A DNA stretch of 42,594 nucleotides from a virus: the IMG/VR virus record IMGVR_UViG_3300033145_000862, positions 1-42,594 of that record. One strand, 5' to 3'. Position 1 is the first letter of the stretch. Each line of letters opens with the position of its first letter. The notes under the pieces were generated by a model. It searched no databases. It was not told the DNA's origin and saw only the letters and a program-made list of their open reading frames with translations. A program made the translations under genes and the position numbers. Below are positions 15,809 through 23,153 of the stretch, piece after piece.

Positions 15809-16552
15809 CTATATGTTTCTCCCTATAGCTTTAAATAACCTCTGAACTGCCTTCATACCCAGCCGCTTCTCCTTACCCTCCTCACCAATCAGGGTATTAG
15901 CCAGTTCCTCAGGCTCCTGGTTAATTACATACCAGAAAGTCCCATAGCGCTCAATCAGCGCCTTTGCCTTTTCCTCTCCTATGCCACCTCCTTTCACGGA
16001 CATCAGTGTCAGGATGTGAGGGTTATAATCCTCCACATAAATATGCTCCTTGATATACCTCTTGAGGGTTTTATGTTCCTCCTTCTGTGAGTTCTGGTAG
16101 AGAGCTACCAACGTCATGGCAGTAGCACTATAATCAAAGGTCTCTACCACAGTTATCCCAGCCTTATCTAGCTGGTTTTGCCATGCCTTGTAGCCAGTAT
16201 AGCTACAGTTATAAACCCTACCAGGCACCAGTATGTTTTTATCCTTAGCCCTCCTCCAAGTCTGCGTGGCTATTTTTAATCCAAATACTGGCTCACATAC
16301 ACCCTCTATCAGCAGGATACTTTCCTCCACACCATTGGATAATTCCCGCCTTAGCTGCTCCTCTACTTTATCCATACCACCCAGCACTTCATCAGTCTGC
16401 TTCCTTTCTACCTGTATTCTGTGACCATCAAAGCCATACCACAGGTAGTCAGCAAATCCTTTGGAGTTTAATCCCAACCTGCTAACTGGGACTGATTGGG
16501 CTACCAGGTGTTCAATTTGTTCAGGTTCAAAAGTATCCAGCAATATTGTCAT
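15809..16552 (-). CDS. ERCC4/XPF-type structure-specific nuclease
   Basis: The product is 247 residues. The N-terminal half has the ERCC4 nuclease pattern: LLDTFEP (D6, E9), then ADYLW (D35), then the hallmark VERKQTDE (E49-R50-K51 with D54), the ERK-x2-D signature of XPF, Mus81 and Hef. Residues about 190-215 (SVKGGGIGEEKAKALIERYG) form a helix-hairpin-helix that grips DNA, again as in XPF. Such enzymes cut branched or flapped DNA, so this one probably resolves replication or recombination intermediates next to the polymerase and RecA-like ATPase. The domain order is that of archaeal/eukaryotic XPF; phages carry short versions like this. Confidence 0.88.
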   Translation of the reverse strand: MTILLDTFEPEQIEHLVAQSVPVSRLGLNSKGFADYLWYGFDGHRIQVERKQTDEVLGGMDKVEEQLRRELSNGVEESILLIEGVCEPVFGLKIATQTWRRAKDKNILVPGRVYNCSYTGYKAWQNQLDKAGITVVETFDYSATAMTLVALYQNSQKEEHKTLKRYIKEHIYVEDYNPHILTLMSVKGGGIGEEKAKALIERYGTFWYVINQEPEELANTLIGEEGKEKRLGMKAVQRLFKAIGRNI

Positions 16553-16590
16553 TACCTGTTACCTTTCTCTATTATTCTCATAAGTGTCTA

Positions 16591-17094
16591 CTATTCATTA
16601 ACATTCACAGACGCTTTATTTAGACGTTCAGACGTCTCTTGAATACGCTTATGACGTTTGCTATGACAGCTAGAGCATAGCAGAACGATATTTGCAGGCT
16701 CATCTTTACCACCCTGCAATAATGGAACTATATGATGTAAATAACCATGATTGTTCTTGTCCCTGTCTTTTGGTATAGTTGCACCACAATCTTGGCATTG
16801 GTAGTTATCCCTTTCCATTATGGCTTCCATAATAACTGGTCTTATTCTGCTTGGAAAGTACAATGCTGACCTGTGCCTGTTGTAACATTCCTTGGAGCAG
16901 TATATTTGCCTAGCATGGGTTTGTATAAATGTAGAATTGCATAATGGACAAACTTTTTCAGGATATGGCTTACTTTTGATATACTTAGCCAGGCGGCAAC
17001 TCTTGGAGCAATAAACCTGGTCTGGCCTGTTAGGTATAAACTCTTTACCACAATGTTTACATTCTATTGGTACGGCTGTATTCCTATAACTCAT
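16591..17094 (-). CDS. HNH homing-type endonuclease with two zinc fingers
   Basis: The product is 167 residues. Two tandem zinc modules come first: C12-x2-C15 with C29 and C33 (CKHCGKEF and YCSKSC), then C49-x2-C52 with C66 and C70. The HNH nuclease follows: C100-x2-C103, H120-H121 (HHIVPL), N135 and C140-x2-C143-H144 (LLCSSCHSKRH), complete with the metal site. It is free-standing; its start overlaps the end of the RecA-like ATPase gene by 4 bases. It probably spreads as a homing nuclease, cutting phages that lack the insertion. The zinc modules resemble the one in the LAGLIDADG protein at 23909. Confidence 0.92.
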   Translation of the reverse strand: MSYRNTAVPIECKHCGKEFIPNRPDQVYCSKSCRLAKYIKSKPYPEKVCPLCNSTFIQTHARQIYCSKECYNRHRSALYFPSRIRPVIMEAIMERDNYQCQDCGATIPKDRDKNNHGYLHHIVPLLQGGKDEPANIVLLCSSCHSKRHKRIQETSERLNKASVNVNE

Positions 17095-17891
17095 TGTACT
17101 CCTTTAATCATCTTAATAGCCTTATCAATCTTCTCAAAGGTAGGCTCCTCAAACACCATGCCTTCTAACTGTTTGACCTCGGCCAATTCCACTTTACAGA
17201 ATGGCTTGGCTTTGGCACTATCCCAGTAGGTATGCACCATCACATCAGCACTATCACCGAGTTGGGACCAACCGTGCCTTACCCTTTTACCAGTCCTGAC
17301 CTCTGCTATGGTTCCGTCCCGCTGTGGTTGAGGAGCATATTCATCTGTAGCATGGTGGGTTAATACCAAATGCTTACCTCTAGCCTTGGCATTATAAATA
17401 AAGCCTCTCATGCGGGTGTAAGGCTCCCTGTATTCCAATGGAGTTAGTGATGACCTGAGGGATTTCTCACCTGGTTTCAGGTTACCATTAGCATCCAGTT
17501 GTGCCTCCTGCTTTTCTTGCAGGTAGCCCTGGCATGTAAGCTCATATAGCAGGGTACCTGTATCCACTACTATGGTAGCTACATCCTCATCCAAATGCTT
17601 AATGAACTTACCAGCAAATTGGTAGAATAGCTCCTTCATACCTACAATGATTTTGCTAGGTCTAATGGTGTTGTTAATGGCATCCAATTGGCCTATTTGG
17701 AAGGGTATGATATACTGCTCCAGCTTTATCAAACCTTGCTCTGTCCAGTCAGCTATTGGCAGGTGCGGTAGGTTCCTATTAGCTCTGGCAAAGCCACCAA
17801 TATCTAATTCCATGTAGGCCAGTGGTTTGGGAAAACTGAGTGCTAAGGTACTCTTTGCTGTTTTATCCTCTCCATATGCTGAAAAAATCAT
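17091..17891 (-). CDS. Sak4-like RecA-fold ATPase (recombination)
   Basis: The product is 266 residues from the ATG at 17891, preceded by AGGAGGT; a longer frame reaches back into the nuclease gene upstream and is rejected. The N-terminus is an immediate Walker A loop, G7EDKTAKST (K13, S14). Walker B is ATIVVD110. A downstream sensor-like stretch is LVLTHHATDEY. This compact RecA core with no extra domains is typical of phage Sak4/UvsX-like or AAA_24 nucleotide-binding proteins used with a single-strand-binding partner for recombination. It is flanked by the LAGLIDADG nuclease upstream and the HNH nuclease downstream. Family moderately sure; strand annealing activity is inferred. Confidence 0.85.
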   Translation of the reverse strand: MIFSAYGEDKTAKSTLALSFPKPLAYMELDIGGFARANRNLPHLPIADWTEQGLIKLEQYIIPFQIGQLDAINNTIRPSKIIVGMKELFYQFAGKFIKHLDEDVATIVVDTGTLLYELTCQGYLQEKQEAQLDANGNLKPGEKSLRSSLTPLEYREPYTRMRGFIYNAKARGKHLVLTHHATDEYAPQPQRDGTIAEVRTGKRVRHGWSQLGDSADVMVHTYWDSAKAKPFCKVELAEVKQLEGMVFEEPTFEKIDKAIKMIKGVQ

Positions 17892-18382
17892 GACTGACCT
17901 CCTGCTGAGATTTTGTCCCAATGGTAGCTTCCTTTATTACCACCGCTTGAGTTACAATCATGGATTGCTAACCTTACCTTCTCTCTTAATAATTCCTCTT
18001 CCTCCGTATATGTTGAGTACCACCTGGAGGCTCCTCCATATGGATTGAAATTCATTAATAAGGCCAACTCTGCCTGTGGTTTCTTAACCTTTAGATATGG
18101 TAATACCATTTTGAGTAGTTGCTGGCATCTGTTTCCCGATGCTGTCCAATGTAGCATGGTAGACCTGTTAGATGACCTAGGATTTGTTGACCATACAAAC
18201 CCACCAAATGTGGTCTCTAACCAATCCTTCAGTATTTCGCTAGTTGAGGTAATGGATAGCTGTAGCCTGTATTGCCACCTATTATTCCTCCATTGCTTTG
18301 ACACTGCAATACATCCCTCACCATCTATAATACCAGCCAGGTAAGCTAAGTCCTCAATAGTAAAATACCTCTCCTCAGTCAT
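17888..18382 (-). CDS. LAGLIDADG homing endonuclease 1
   Basis: The product is 164 residues with a single LAGLIDADG helix, LAYLAGIIDGEGCIA at about 12-26 (catalytic acid in DGEG), so it should act as a homodimer. The second half (FGGFVWSTNPRSSNRSTMLHW, then WTASGNRCQQLLKMVLPYL) matches the DNA-binding saddle of single-motif members. It is free-standing, not in an intron, and its last codons overlap the ATG of the RecA-like ATPase. It presumably cuts within or near that gene in phages lacking it. Confidence 0.9.
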   Translation of the reverse strand: MTEERYFTIEDLAYLAGIIDGEGCIAVSKQWRNNRWQYRLQLSITSTSEILKDWLETTFGGFVWSTNPRSSNRSTMLHWTASGNRCQQLLKMVLPYLKVKKPQAELALLMNFNPYGGASRWYSTYTEEEELLREKVRLAIHDCNSSGGNKGSYHWDKISAGGQS

Positions 18383-18588
18383 GGTATTAACCTTCCTCTC
18401 CTTCTATCTTGGACTCTGACCTGGGCTTCATGGCTGACAGCCTCTAGTTCCTTGGTGGATAATGTAGCTGGGTCACGGTTGCCATAGCGGTACTCATAAA
18501 CCCTTTTGGTCTCTTCCTCTATCTCCCTCATTAGCTTGCCCTTCCAATCCTGCGATTGGATGAATTCACCATCCCTAATGTAACCCAT
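18379..18588 (-). CDS. Small charged protein, unknown
   Basis: A 69-residue protein, very rich in Glu and Arg (MREIEEETKRVYEYRYGN, then a KELEAVSHEAQVRVQDRRRG helix). It overlaps the homing nuclease start by 4 bases and has GGAG upstream. It may be a helical DNA- or protein-binding accessory. No family recognised. Confidence 0.55.
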   Translation of the reverse strand: MGYIRDGEFIQSQDWKGKLMREIEEETKRVYEYRYGNRDPATLSTKELEAVSHEAQVRVQDRRRGRLIP

Positions 18589-18598
18589 TAGCTACTCC

Positions 18599-18748
18599 TT
18601 ATCTGGTAACAGTCTGTTCACGAGACCAAATCATTAACCCATATACAGTAGTTTTGCCAGATAGTTTACCTGTACGAGCTATAAAGTCAGCCACTAACTT
18701 GTCTGGATGCAGCAGCTCATGCCTTTTCCTATGCATATCTGATTTCAT
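18599..18748 (-). CDS. Small basic protein, unknown
   Basis: A 49-residue protein rich in Lys, Arg and His near the start (MKSDMHRKRHELLHPDKL). Its ATG overlaps the preceding stop (TAATG) and has GGAGG nearby. No domain recognised. The spacing (10 bases to the next gene) and codon use match neighbours, so I treat it as a real gene. Confidence 0.55.
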   Translation of the reverse strand: MKSDMHRKRHELLHPDKLVADFIARTGKLSGKTTVYGLMIWSREQTVTR

Positions 18749-19632
18749 TAGCTATCCTCCTGCTGGTATAGAATACCTTTGGGACAGTTCCTGGCCACTT
18801 CACAGTCTCTGCATCTAGCTCCATCCCAACATTCCTTCTCATTACAGGGTTCATCCCAGCTACCCCGCTCCAGAGCAGTTAGTAAGGCTTTTTCCTTACG
18901 AGCAAAATATTCCTCAATCATACCCCTATCCAACCTTGGTATAGGAATACGGCAAATGTTTTTCATTATGCCTCTACTGTATGCTATGGATGTTCCACCA
19001 TCTCTGACTGTAACTTGAAGCTGCATCCTTTTTAGTTTAACGCCAACATCTTCTAGCTTATTACAGTAATTGTTTTGTTGGTACTCAGCTTCCCAGTTAT
19101 CAGCCTTTTGTGGCATAGCTTGGAACACTGAAACCATTTTAGGACTACCAGCCTTACCCCACTTGCCTGAGGTCTTATAAACCGCTCCAGATGGGTCTGG
19201 CTGTTTTCCTACCTCAACTATGCCTAGGGCTTTGGCAACCTTAAAGCTGCCCCAAAGTTTATAATCACTGAGGACAAGTCCTCCGTCCTCCTCCTCAAGC
19301 AGGTCAAATATATCCCTATCAATGTTAAGGGCTACCTCTGCCGGCAATCCTAGCTTATTGGCAAATTCCTCCAGCCCAGCATGGTGCTTGGTTCCCGCCA
19401 GCATAAATGCACGCTTGTCAGGGTCTACCACGTAGGGCTGGGTCAGTTTGAGAAATTCATACATAGTACCATTGAGGAGTTGCGTGGTGGAGGCTACTCC
19501 ATTCCACTCCCGTTCCTCAGAGATGAGCAGGAGTGTAGGCAACGTCAAACAGCGTTCTTCCATCCTACACTCCTGGAGGCAATCTTTAACTGGAACTATT
19601 TTACCGTCTGGGCATTTAAACCATTCAAGCAT
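18748..19632 (-). CDS. Cas4-like PD-(D/E)XK exonuclease with Fe-S cysteines
   Basis: The product is 294 residues from the ATG at 19632, chosen for its AGGAGGAG ribosome site and overlap with the upstream stop. Visible features: H83-H84 (motif I region), the acidic LVLSDYK (D123, K125) expected for motifs II-III, a Q/N/Y motif (QQNNYC, 185-190) and cysteines at 18, 22 and 28 with 263, 268, 274, 277 and 283, arranged like the split 4Fe-4S site of Cas4/AddB enzymes. It should be a 5'-3' or both-direction ssDNA exonuclease supplying ends for the Sak4-like ATPase. The cysteine pattern makes the family call fairly firm, but individual motif assignments are approximate. Confidence 0.75.
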   Translation of the reverse strand: MLEWFKCPDGKIVPVKDCLQECRMEERCLTLPTLLLISEEREWNGVASTTQLLNGTMYEFLKLTQPYVVDPDKRAFMLAGTKHHAGLEEFANKLGLPAEVALNIDRDIFDLLEEEDGGLVLSDYKLWGSFKVAKALGIVEVGKQPDPSGAVYKTSGKWGKAGSPKMVSVFQAMPQKADNWEAEYQQNNYCNKLEDVGVKLKRMQLQVTVRDGGTSIAYSRGIMKNICRIPIPRLDRGMIEEYFARKEKALLTALERGSWDEPCNEKECWDGARCRDCEVARNCPKGILYQQEDS

Positions 19633-20240
19633 TAACCTCTCCTCCTGTATAACTGCCCCTTCTGGTTCTTGGCGATGGTGGCTTGGGAAATGCCTTTGTT
19701 GATTGTATAATCCCATTCTGGTTCGAGATACTTCACTGGTTTGCCTTGAGCTATGGCATATTTAATTTCGCTAGTGGTTGAATTCCCGATATAACCACCA
19801 ATGTTAATAATAAAAACCTCATCGCAAAGGTCAATCTTCCTTTTATGAACCTCGTCAACTACTTCCTTAACACCTTCCCTGTCACCAATGTGTGCCTTAT
19901 CCTCGCCAAGAACATAATTATCTGGTAAAGCACACCAAGATAAAACAATATGTCCTTGTTTGGTTAAGTTCCATTGTATTACTAACATTTCAGGAGTAAA
20001 GCGAGTGGAACCACAAAGGCAAATTATTTTGCTGGGCTTACCTAATACCTCAAGCTCCACTGGCTCATACTCCTGCTCTATGAGGGCAAGGATTATGGGG
20101 ATGGCTTTGCGGAGTTGGGCTTCGGCTACATACTTAAACCACGTCATCGGGAGCCTAGGCCTAGGGATGCCCCTGAAAATTTCTCCCTCTATTTCCCCCT
20201 CCGTCAGCCTGCACTTCTCAATTAGTTCGTCTTGGTTCAT
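19632..20240 (-). CDS. Nucleoside 2-deoxyribosyltransferase-like protein
   Basis: The product is 202 residues. The C-terminal two-thirds carry the fold's marks: KIICLCGSTRF (CGSTRF at 76-81), ALPDNYVLGEDKAHIGD, then DLCDEVFIINIGGYIGNST and the helix TSEIKYAIAQGKPVKYL. This is the DUF4406/2-deoxyribosyltransferase branch of the Rossmann-like superfamily that also contains TIR- and SLOG-type NAD-binding domains. It may salvage or hydrolyse nucleosides; a signalling or anti-defence role is a possibility, not shown. The first 60 residues are a separate helical domain (KAIPIILALIEQEYEPVELE). It is coupled to the tiny membrane protein gene upstream by TAATG. Confidence 0.75.
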   Translation of the reverse strand: MNQDELIEKCRLTEGEIEGEIFRGIPRPRLPMTWFKYVAEAQLRKAIPIILALIEQEYEPVELEVLGKPSKIICLCGSTRFTPEMLVIQWNLTKQGHIVLSWCALPDNYVLGEDKAHIGDREGVKEVVDEVHKRKIDLCDEVFIINIGGYIGNSTTSEIKYAIAQGKPVKYLEPEWDYTINKGISQATIAKNQKGQLYRRRG

Positions 20241-20347
20241 TATTTATCCTCCCTAGTCAAGTAGGCATGTAAATAGAAACCTATCCACCAGCCGACTGTA
20301 ATAGATATGATTACTACGGCCACTAAATCACCAGTGGAGATGTTCAT
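20240..20347 (-). CDS. Tiny single-span membrane protein
   Basis: A 35-residue protein whose whole core is one hydrophobic span (LVAVVIISITVGWWIGFYL) ending in a charged tail (LTREDK). The ATG overlaps the upstream stop (ATGA) and its own stop overlaps the next ATG (TAATG), so the gene is bracketed by real neighbours. Possible small membrane effector; function unknown. Confidence 0.6.
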   Translation of the reverse strand: MNISTGDLVAVVIISITVGWWIGFYLHAYLTREDK

Positions 20348-20667
20348 AACTCTACCCTCCTGAAGCCTGCTTTGAGCATAGCATCCTCCGCCATGTGAAA
20401 CTTCATCCAGTCTGGATTTGTGAAAGTCTGGATAGCACCATCTTCATCGGCACATTGAGACATTCTGGGATAGGGATTATCAGGCAAGCTCTGATTATCT
20501 GCTAGCTTGACGTAGCCCGCTTCTTTGATGAGGGCAAGGATTTTGTCGGCAATAACCTGAGACTTCTGTATTAGTTCCACTGTTTGCTCGTATTCCCCCC
20601 TGCGATAATAGGCGTGGTCATGAAGTATGTCCCCCACCTTGTTGACTATCTTCTCCCTCAGTTCCAT
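20344..20667 (-). CDS. Small early protein, unknown
   Basis: A 107-residue protein with AAAGGAGG correctly placed before the ATG. Helices (VADKILALIKEAGYVKLAD) are followed by a conserved-looking Pro-rich loop (SLPDNPYPRMSQ). It lies directly downstream (in the direction of transcription) of the large structured RNA, about 30 bases from its 3' side. No function recognised. Confidence 0.6.
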   Translation of the reverse strand: MELREKIVNKVGDILHDHAYYRRGEYEQTVELIQKSQVIADKILALIKEAGYVKLADNQSLPDNPYPRMSQCADEDGAIQTFTNPDWMKFHMAEDAMLKAGFRRVEL

Positions 20668-20699
20668 CAGTTACCTCCTTTGCCTCATCAGTCAGATTT

Positions 20700-21232
20700 T
20701 CTCAGGGACTGGGGCAGGTTCAACTCCTGCCTGATAGCCAATCGTTTACTTCATACCCCAGCCCCTTGCCTGAGCCTCCTTTCACGCTGGACTTACTGGG
20801 CGGACATCTCTAAGTTGGCTTTAAGTCCGCAATTAACTCCAATATCCCCCAGTTTTACCAGAAGGTAGCCAACCACCATTTACCCATTCGGCTCAGGCTC
20901 CTACCAGCCATGCTAGGAACGCTTGCACTAATCTCGTTTACCATCGGCACGTGCAATCCCTTTGAGGCTTTCGCCACACCGACTTGACGCCTAGCACTAT
21001 GCCATTATTGGTGGCTGGCAGGTTTGCTGGCTCGGTCAAACTAGGTAGGTTTCCCCGATGGTGTTGAGGTTTTCAACCTAAAATCGCCACGTGGGCTTTC
21101 AGCAGTAGACTCTCGACAAATGCAACCTACATACACACCAGCAGGCTTGCTGGCCCGGGAACTCCACAAGAGACCTACGATTGCTCCTGCTCGCCTTCTG
21201 CCTCCCGATAGTTACGGCCACCAGCAAGCCTA
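20700..21232 (-). ncRNA. Large ornate structured RNA (ROOL/GOLLD-like or new class)
   Basis: About 535 bases with no credible gene on either strand, read here in the minus direction (5' side at 21232). Perfect helices, by plus-strand position: 21143-21153 with 21221-21231 (11 bp); 21124-21130 with 21045-21051 (7); 20990-20996 with 20911-20917 (7), enclosing 20951-20956 with 20923-20928 (6); 20890-20898 with 20768-20776 (9), enclosing 20849-20853 with 20795-20799 (5) and 20825-20830 with 20800-20805 (6). The loop of the last pairs 20814-20820 with 20867-20873 (7), a pseudoknot. A GNRA tetraloop (GAAA in GGC/GCC, 20966-20975) is present only when read on the minus strand. A 3' hairpin is at 20713-20731. 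Class not assignable without a covariance model. Its exact ends are not defined. Confidence 0.75.
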
Positions 21233-21240
21233 TTCAACTG

Positions 21241-21984
21241 TTAATGTGCTTTATGGTACACACCATTCTCATCTTTGGTAACTGTACCAGCAGCCTCCAG
21301 AGGTGGCAGGAATGTACCCTGAATTATGGACTGGGTTAGCTCCGCATCACTCTTTACCAACGGGTCTTGGAAAACAATATTATTCCACTGTTGCTGGGTT
21401 TTACCATCCAGTAGATTGATGGCCTGTTGGATAGGAGTTACACTTGCTGGTGCGGCTGGTGCTGGTTGTCCAGCAGTTGCAGGTGTGGCAGCTACTCCAC
21501 TATGCGGAGTTCCACCTACACCCTCTACATAGACAACCTCCCAACATTCCCTTGGTACTTCCTGACCGGCATTACCATCCCACATCATGTGCCCTGGTGT
21601 TACCCTCCATTCCTGAACCTTGCCAATAAGAGCATCCTGGTTCTTGGCCTGTTCCTGTGGTGCGTTCTCATCCAAACCAGCGTTCAGGATTTTATCCATG
21701 CTGGCTCCAAGGACACCCATAGCGCTCTTGACCCGGTTGGAGTGCATGATGGCTATTTGCGCCACTGGGAATAGATACGGCTCAGTGGACTCAAAAACCT
21801 CCACCTCGGAGAAGTTGTAGAGAACCTCCAGCCGAGGCTGAGGCATAGCTCCTCTCTGAACCATACTGCCGGTGATGGAGTCCAGTTTACCTCTGAAATA
21901 CCTTAACGGGCTGCGAAAACCTCCAGTCTCAAATCCTCTAGTTCTTAGTTGTTCCATTACCTGTTCAGGTGTTAAATCAGCCAT
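21241..21984 (-). CDS. Early protein of unknown function
   Basis: The product is 247 residues. The N-terminal 120 residues are mixed (RLEVLYNFSEVEVFESTEPY, then a helix AIMHSNRVKSAMGVLGASM), with a disordered Ala/Pro/Thr-rich linker about 158-182 and a helical tail. A compact N-domain plus flexible linker resembles some phage single-strand-binding or annealing partners, but no motif proves that. The stop lies just before the structured RNA. The ATG has GGAGG upstream and adjoins the previous stop. I do not assign a function. Confidence 0.6.
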   Translation of the reverse strand: MADLTPEQVMEQLRTRGFETGGFRSPLRYFRGKLDSITGSMVQRGAMPQPRLEVLYNFSEVEVFESTEPYLFPVAQIAIMHSNRVKSAMGVLGASMDKILNAGLDENAPQEQAKNQDALIGKVQEWRVTPGHMMWDGNAGQEVPRECWEVVYVEGVGGTPHSGVAATPATAGQPAPAAPASVTPIQQAINLLDGKTQQQWNNIVFQDPLVKSDAELTQSIIQGTFLPPLEAAGTVTKDENGVYHKAH

Positions 21985-22164
21985 TTATTTACCTCCTTCT
22001 ATGAATTGGTGTGCATCCCTAATTGATGCCTCCAAATCTTCCTTATATTTTTGGAGTTCAGCAATTTTTGCTCTTAGTCCATCCACAACCTTTTTACACT
22101 CCTCCAATTGGACAAATGGGTCAGGTCTGGTTGCACTAGTATCTGGCCTTGGGTCGTATGCCAT
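21985..22164 (-). CDS. Small coiled-coil protein
   Basis: A 59-residue protein. After a short polar start, residues 18-54 form one heptad-like helix (EECKKVVDGLRAKIAELQKY). AAAGGAGG precedes the ATG. It is encoded between the ribbon-helix-helix gene and the 247-residue protein. It may dimerise with a partner encoded next to it; unknown function. Confidence 0.6.
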   Translation of the reverse strand: MAYDPRPDTSATRPDPFVQLEECKKVVDGLRAKIAELQKYKEDLEASIRDAHQFIEGGK

Positions 22165-22165
22165 T

Positions 22166-22321
22166 TTATTCCTCCTTTATTATTGTGTTGACCTGTGCTA
22201 AATATCTGCTAATGGCATCCTCAATTACTTCATTAGTCCTGCGCTCCTCCTTTATAGCCTGTATTCTGAGTGCCTTAACAAGGTCTGGTGGTAATCTTAC
22301 TGTAAATGCCTTCTTGCTCAT
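22166..22321 (-). CDS. Ribbon-helix-helix transcription regulator
   Basis: A 51-residue protein matching the CopG/Arc-type ribbon-helix-helix fold: strand KKAFTVRLPPDL, helix VKALRIQAIKEER, turn, helix TNEVIEDAISRYLAQV. These dimers bind inverted repeats with the antiparallel strand. It is the first gene after promoter 22352-22381, with GAGG before the ATG. Upstream of that promoter lie two copies of a short palindrome (ACTTTA-x2-TAAAGT type), so autoregulation is plausible. It could also control the other promoters that carry the same words. Fold call strong, target inferred. Confidence 0.85.
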   Translation of the reverse strand: MSKKAFTVRLPPDLVKALRIQAIKEERRTNEVIEDAISRYLAQVNTIIKEE

Positions 22322-22351
22322 TATTTAACCTCTGGTTCACTCAACAACTTA

Positions 22352-22381
22352 ATTGTATCACAAAGGCACCAGCTTTGTCAA
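22352..22381 (-). promoter_or_regulatory. Early promoter 1 (ribbon-helix-helix operon)
   Basis: TTGACA (22381-22376), 18-base spacer, extended -10 TGA-TACAAT (22357-22352). The spacer carries CCTTTGTGA, close to the CCTTGTGA of the other early promoters. It directs transcription toward 12.1 kb, including recombination genes, the structured RNA and the polymerase. Confidence 0.85.
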
Positions 22382-22383
22382 GC

Positions 22384-22411
22384 ACTTTACATAATGTACT
22401 TTACATAAAGT
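22384..22411. promoter_or_regulatory. Operator pair upstream of early promoter 1
   Basis: Two CTTTACATAA words (22385-22394 and 22399-22408) 14 bases apart. The second sits in an exact palindrome, ACTTTA-CA-TAAAGT (22398-22411); the first is the same with one arm imperfect. They lie just upstream of the -35. Likely binding sites for a dimeric regulator; the ribbon-helix-helix protein encoded downstream is the obvious candidate. Confidence 0.65.
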
Positions 22412-22764
22412 TATGATGCTTGTGGATTATTAAATGGCAAATTACCAAATCCATCAGGCCTAGGTTTGGGTAAAGGTGCAGGCATGGTTTTTCCCTCCAA
22501 CCGGGCTATGAATGTGGCATAGATAGTACCACAGTCCATGCAGATGTCGGTATGGATTATGAAACCTGGCAGAGTGGAACCAATTAATAGCTTGGATTGT
22601 TTAGCTTTATCTATCACCACTCCCTGCCTTGTATCATAGCGGAAGAACCACTCCTCCCTTGCCATTCCTGCTTCCTTTAGCTCCTCACCTAATTGCTCAC
22701 AGAAACGCTGGGTGGAGCCGCAATTAGGACAGCTATCAAACTCTCTGTGGAAGTTTTTGTCCAT
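22411..22764 (-). CDS. Zinc-ribbon early protein
   Basis: A 117-residue protein from the ATG at 22764 (AAAGGAGGAG before it). Cysteine pairs CPNC (near 12) and CMDC (near 76) can form a zinc ribbon; the Pro-rich tail (MPAPLPKPRPDGFG) is likely flexible. It may bind DNA, RNA or a host protein. Exact role unknown. It is the last gene before the operator region of promoter 1. Confidence 0.6.
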   Translation of the reverse strand: MDKNFHREFDSCPNCGSTQRFCEQLGEELKEAGMAREEWFFRYDTRQGVVIDKAKQSKLLIGSTLPGFIIHTDICMDCGTIYATFIARLEGKTMPAPLPKPRPDGFGNLPFNNPQAS

Positions 22765-22765
22765 A

Positions 22766-22990
22766 CTACTCCTCCTTTGGTATAAATACCAGCCAACCAT
22801 CATTATTATGGTAGCCCCACTCAGGAGTAATCCTGCGTGTTCCCGGCCGGCTTATTAGGGCATCTAATATGGCATCAGCACCACCCTCAAAAGCCTCATG
22901 CATATCACTATCCAAATAATCTGGTGAGTCAACCAACATCTCCTTTGGGCAATACTTATATGGGTTCTGCCAATTATCTGGTCTCCACAT
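22766..22990 (-). CDS. Small early protein, unknown
   Basis: A 74-residue protein with AAGGAGG before the ATG. It has acidic helices (SDMHEAFEGGADAILDALIS) and a strand-rich end (DGWLVFIPKEE). The EGGADAILDAL helix wording occurs in small phage proteins of unknown role. No function assigned. Confidence 0.55.
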   Translation of the reverse strand: MWRPDNWQNPYKYCPKEMLVDSPDYLDSDMHEAFEGGADAILDALISRPGTRRITPEWGYHNNDGWLVFIPKEE

Positions 22991-22991
22991 T

Positions 22992-23153
22992 TTACTCCTC
23001 CTTCCTTAATTCCTCCAAATACTCCTCATAATACGGACACTTCTCACCACTCTCCAGCAAACACAGTTTATCATTCAGGCTGCATATCCACATACCATTA
23101 TACCAGCTAACTCTGGCATCCGGGCACTTGGGCTTTTCCTCTAAGTTGTCCAT
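22992..23153 (-). CDS. Small four-cysteine protein
   Basis: A 53-residue protein with cysteines at CP, ICS, CLL and CPYY positions, enough for one zinc site, followed by an acidic helix (YEEYLEELRKEE). Its ATG overlaps the ATPase stop. It may be an adaptor of the adjacent ATPase; no family recognised. Confidence 0.55.
   Translation of the reverse strand: MDNLEEKPKCPDARVSWYNGMWICSLNDKLCLLESGEKCPYYEEYLEELRKEE

Noticed and set aside
20713-20740. A canonical-looking tRNA T-arm (stem GCAGG/CCTGC, loop TTCAACT) on the plus strand
   Set aside because: No matching acceptor, D or anticodon arm can be drawn around it; the same bases form the 3' hairpin of the large minus-strand RNA.
20700-21232. The structured region as a tmRNA or group I intron
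   Set aside because: No tag-peptide frame or tRNA-like ends, no P/Q/R/S conserved core, and flanking genes are not halves of one gene.
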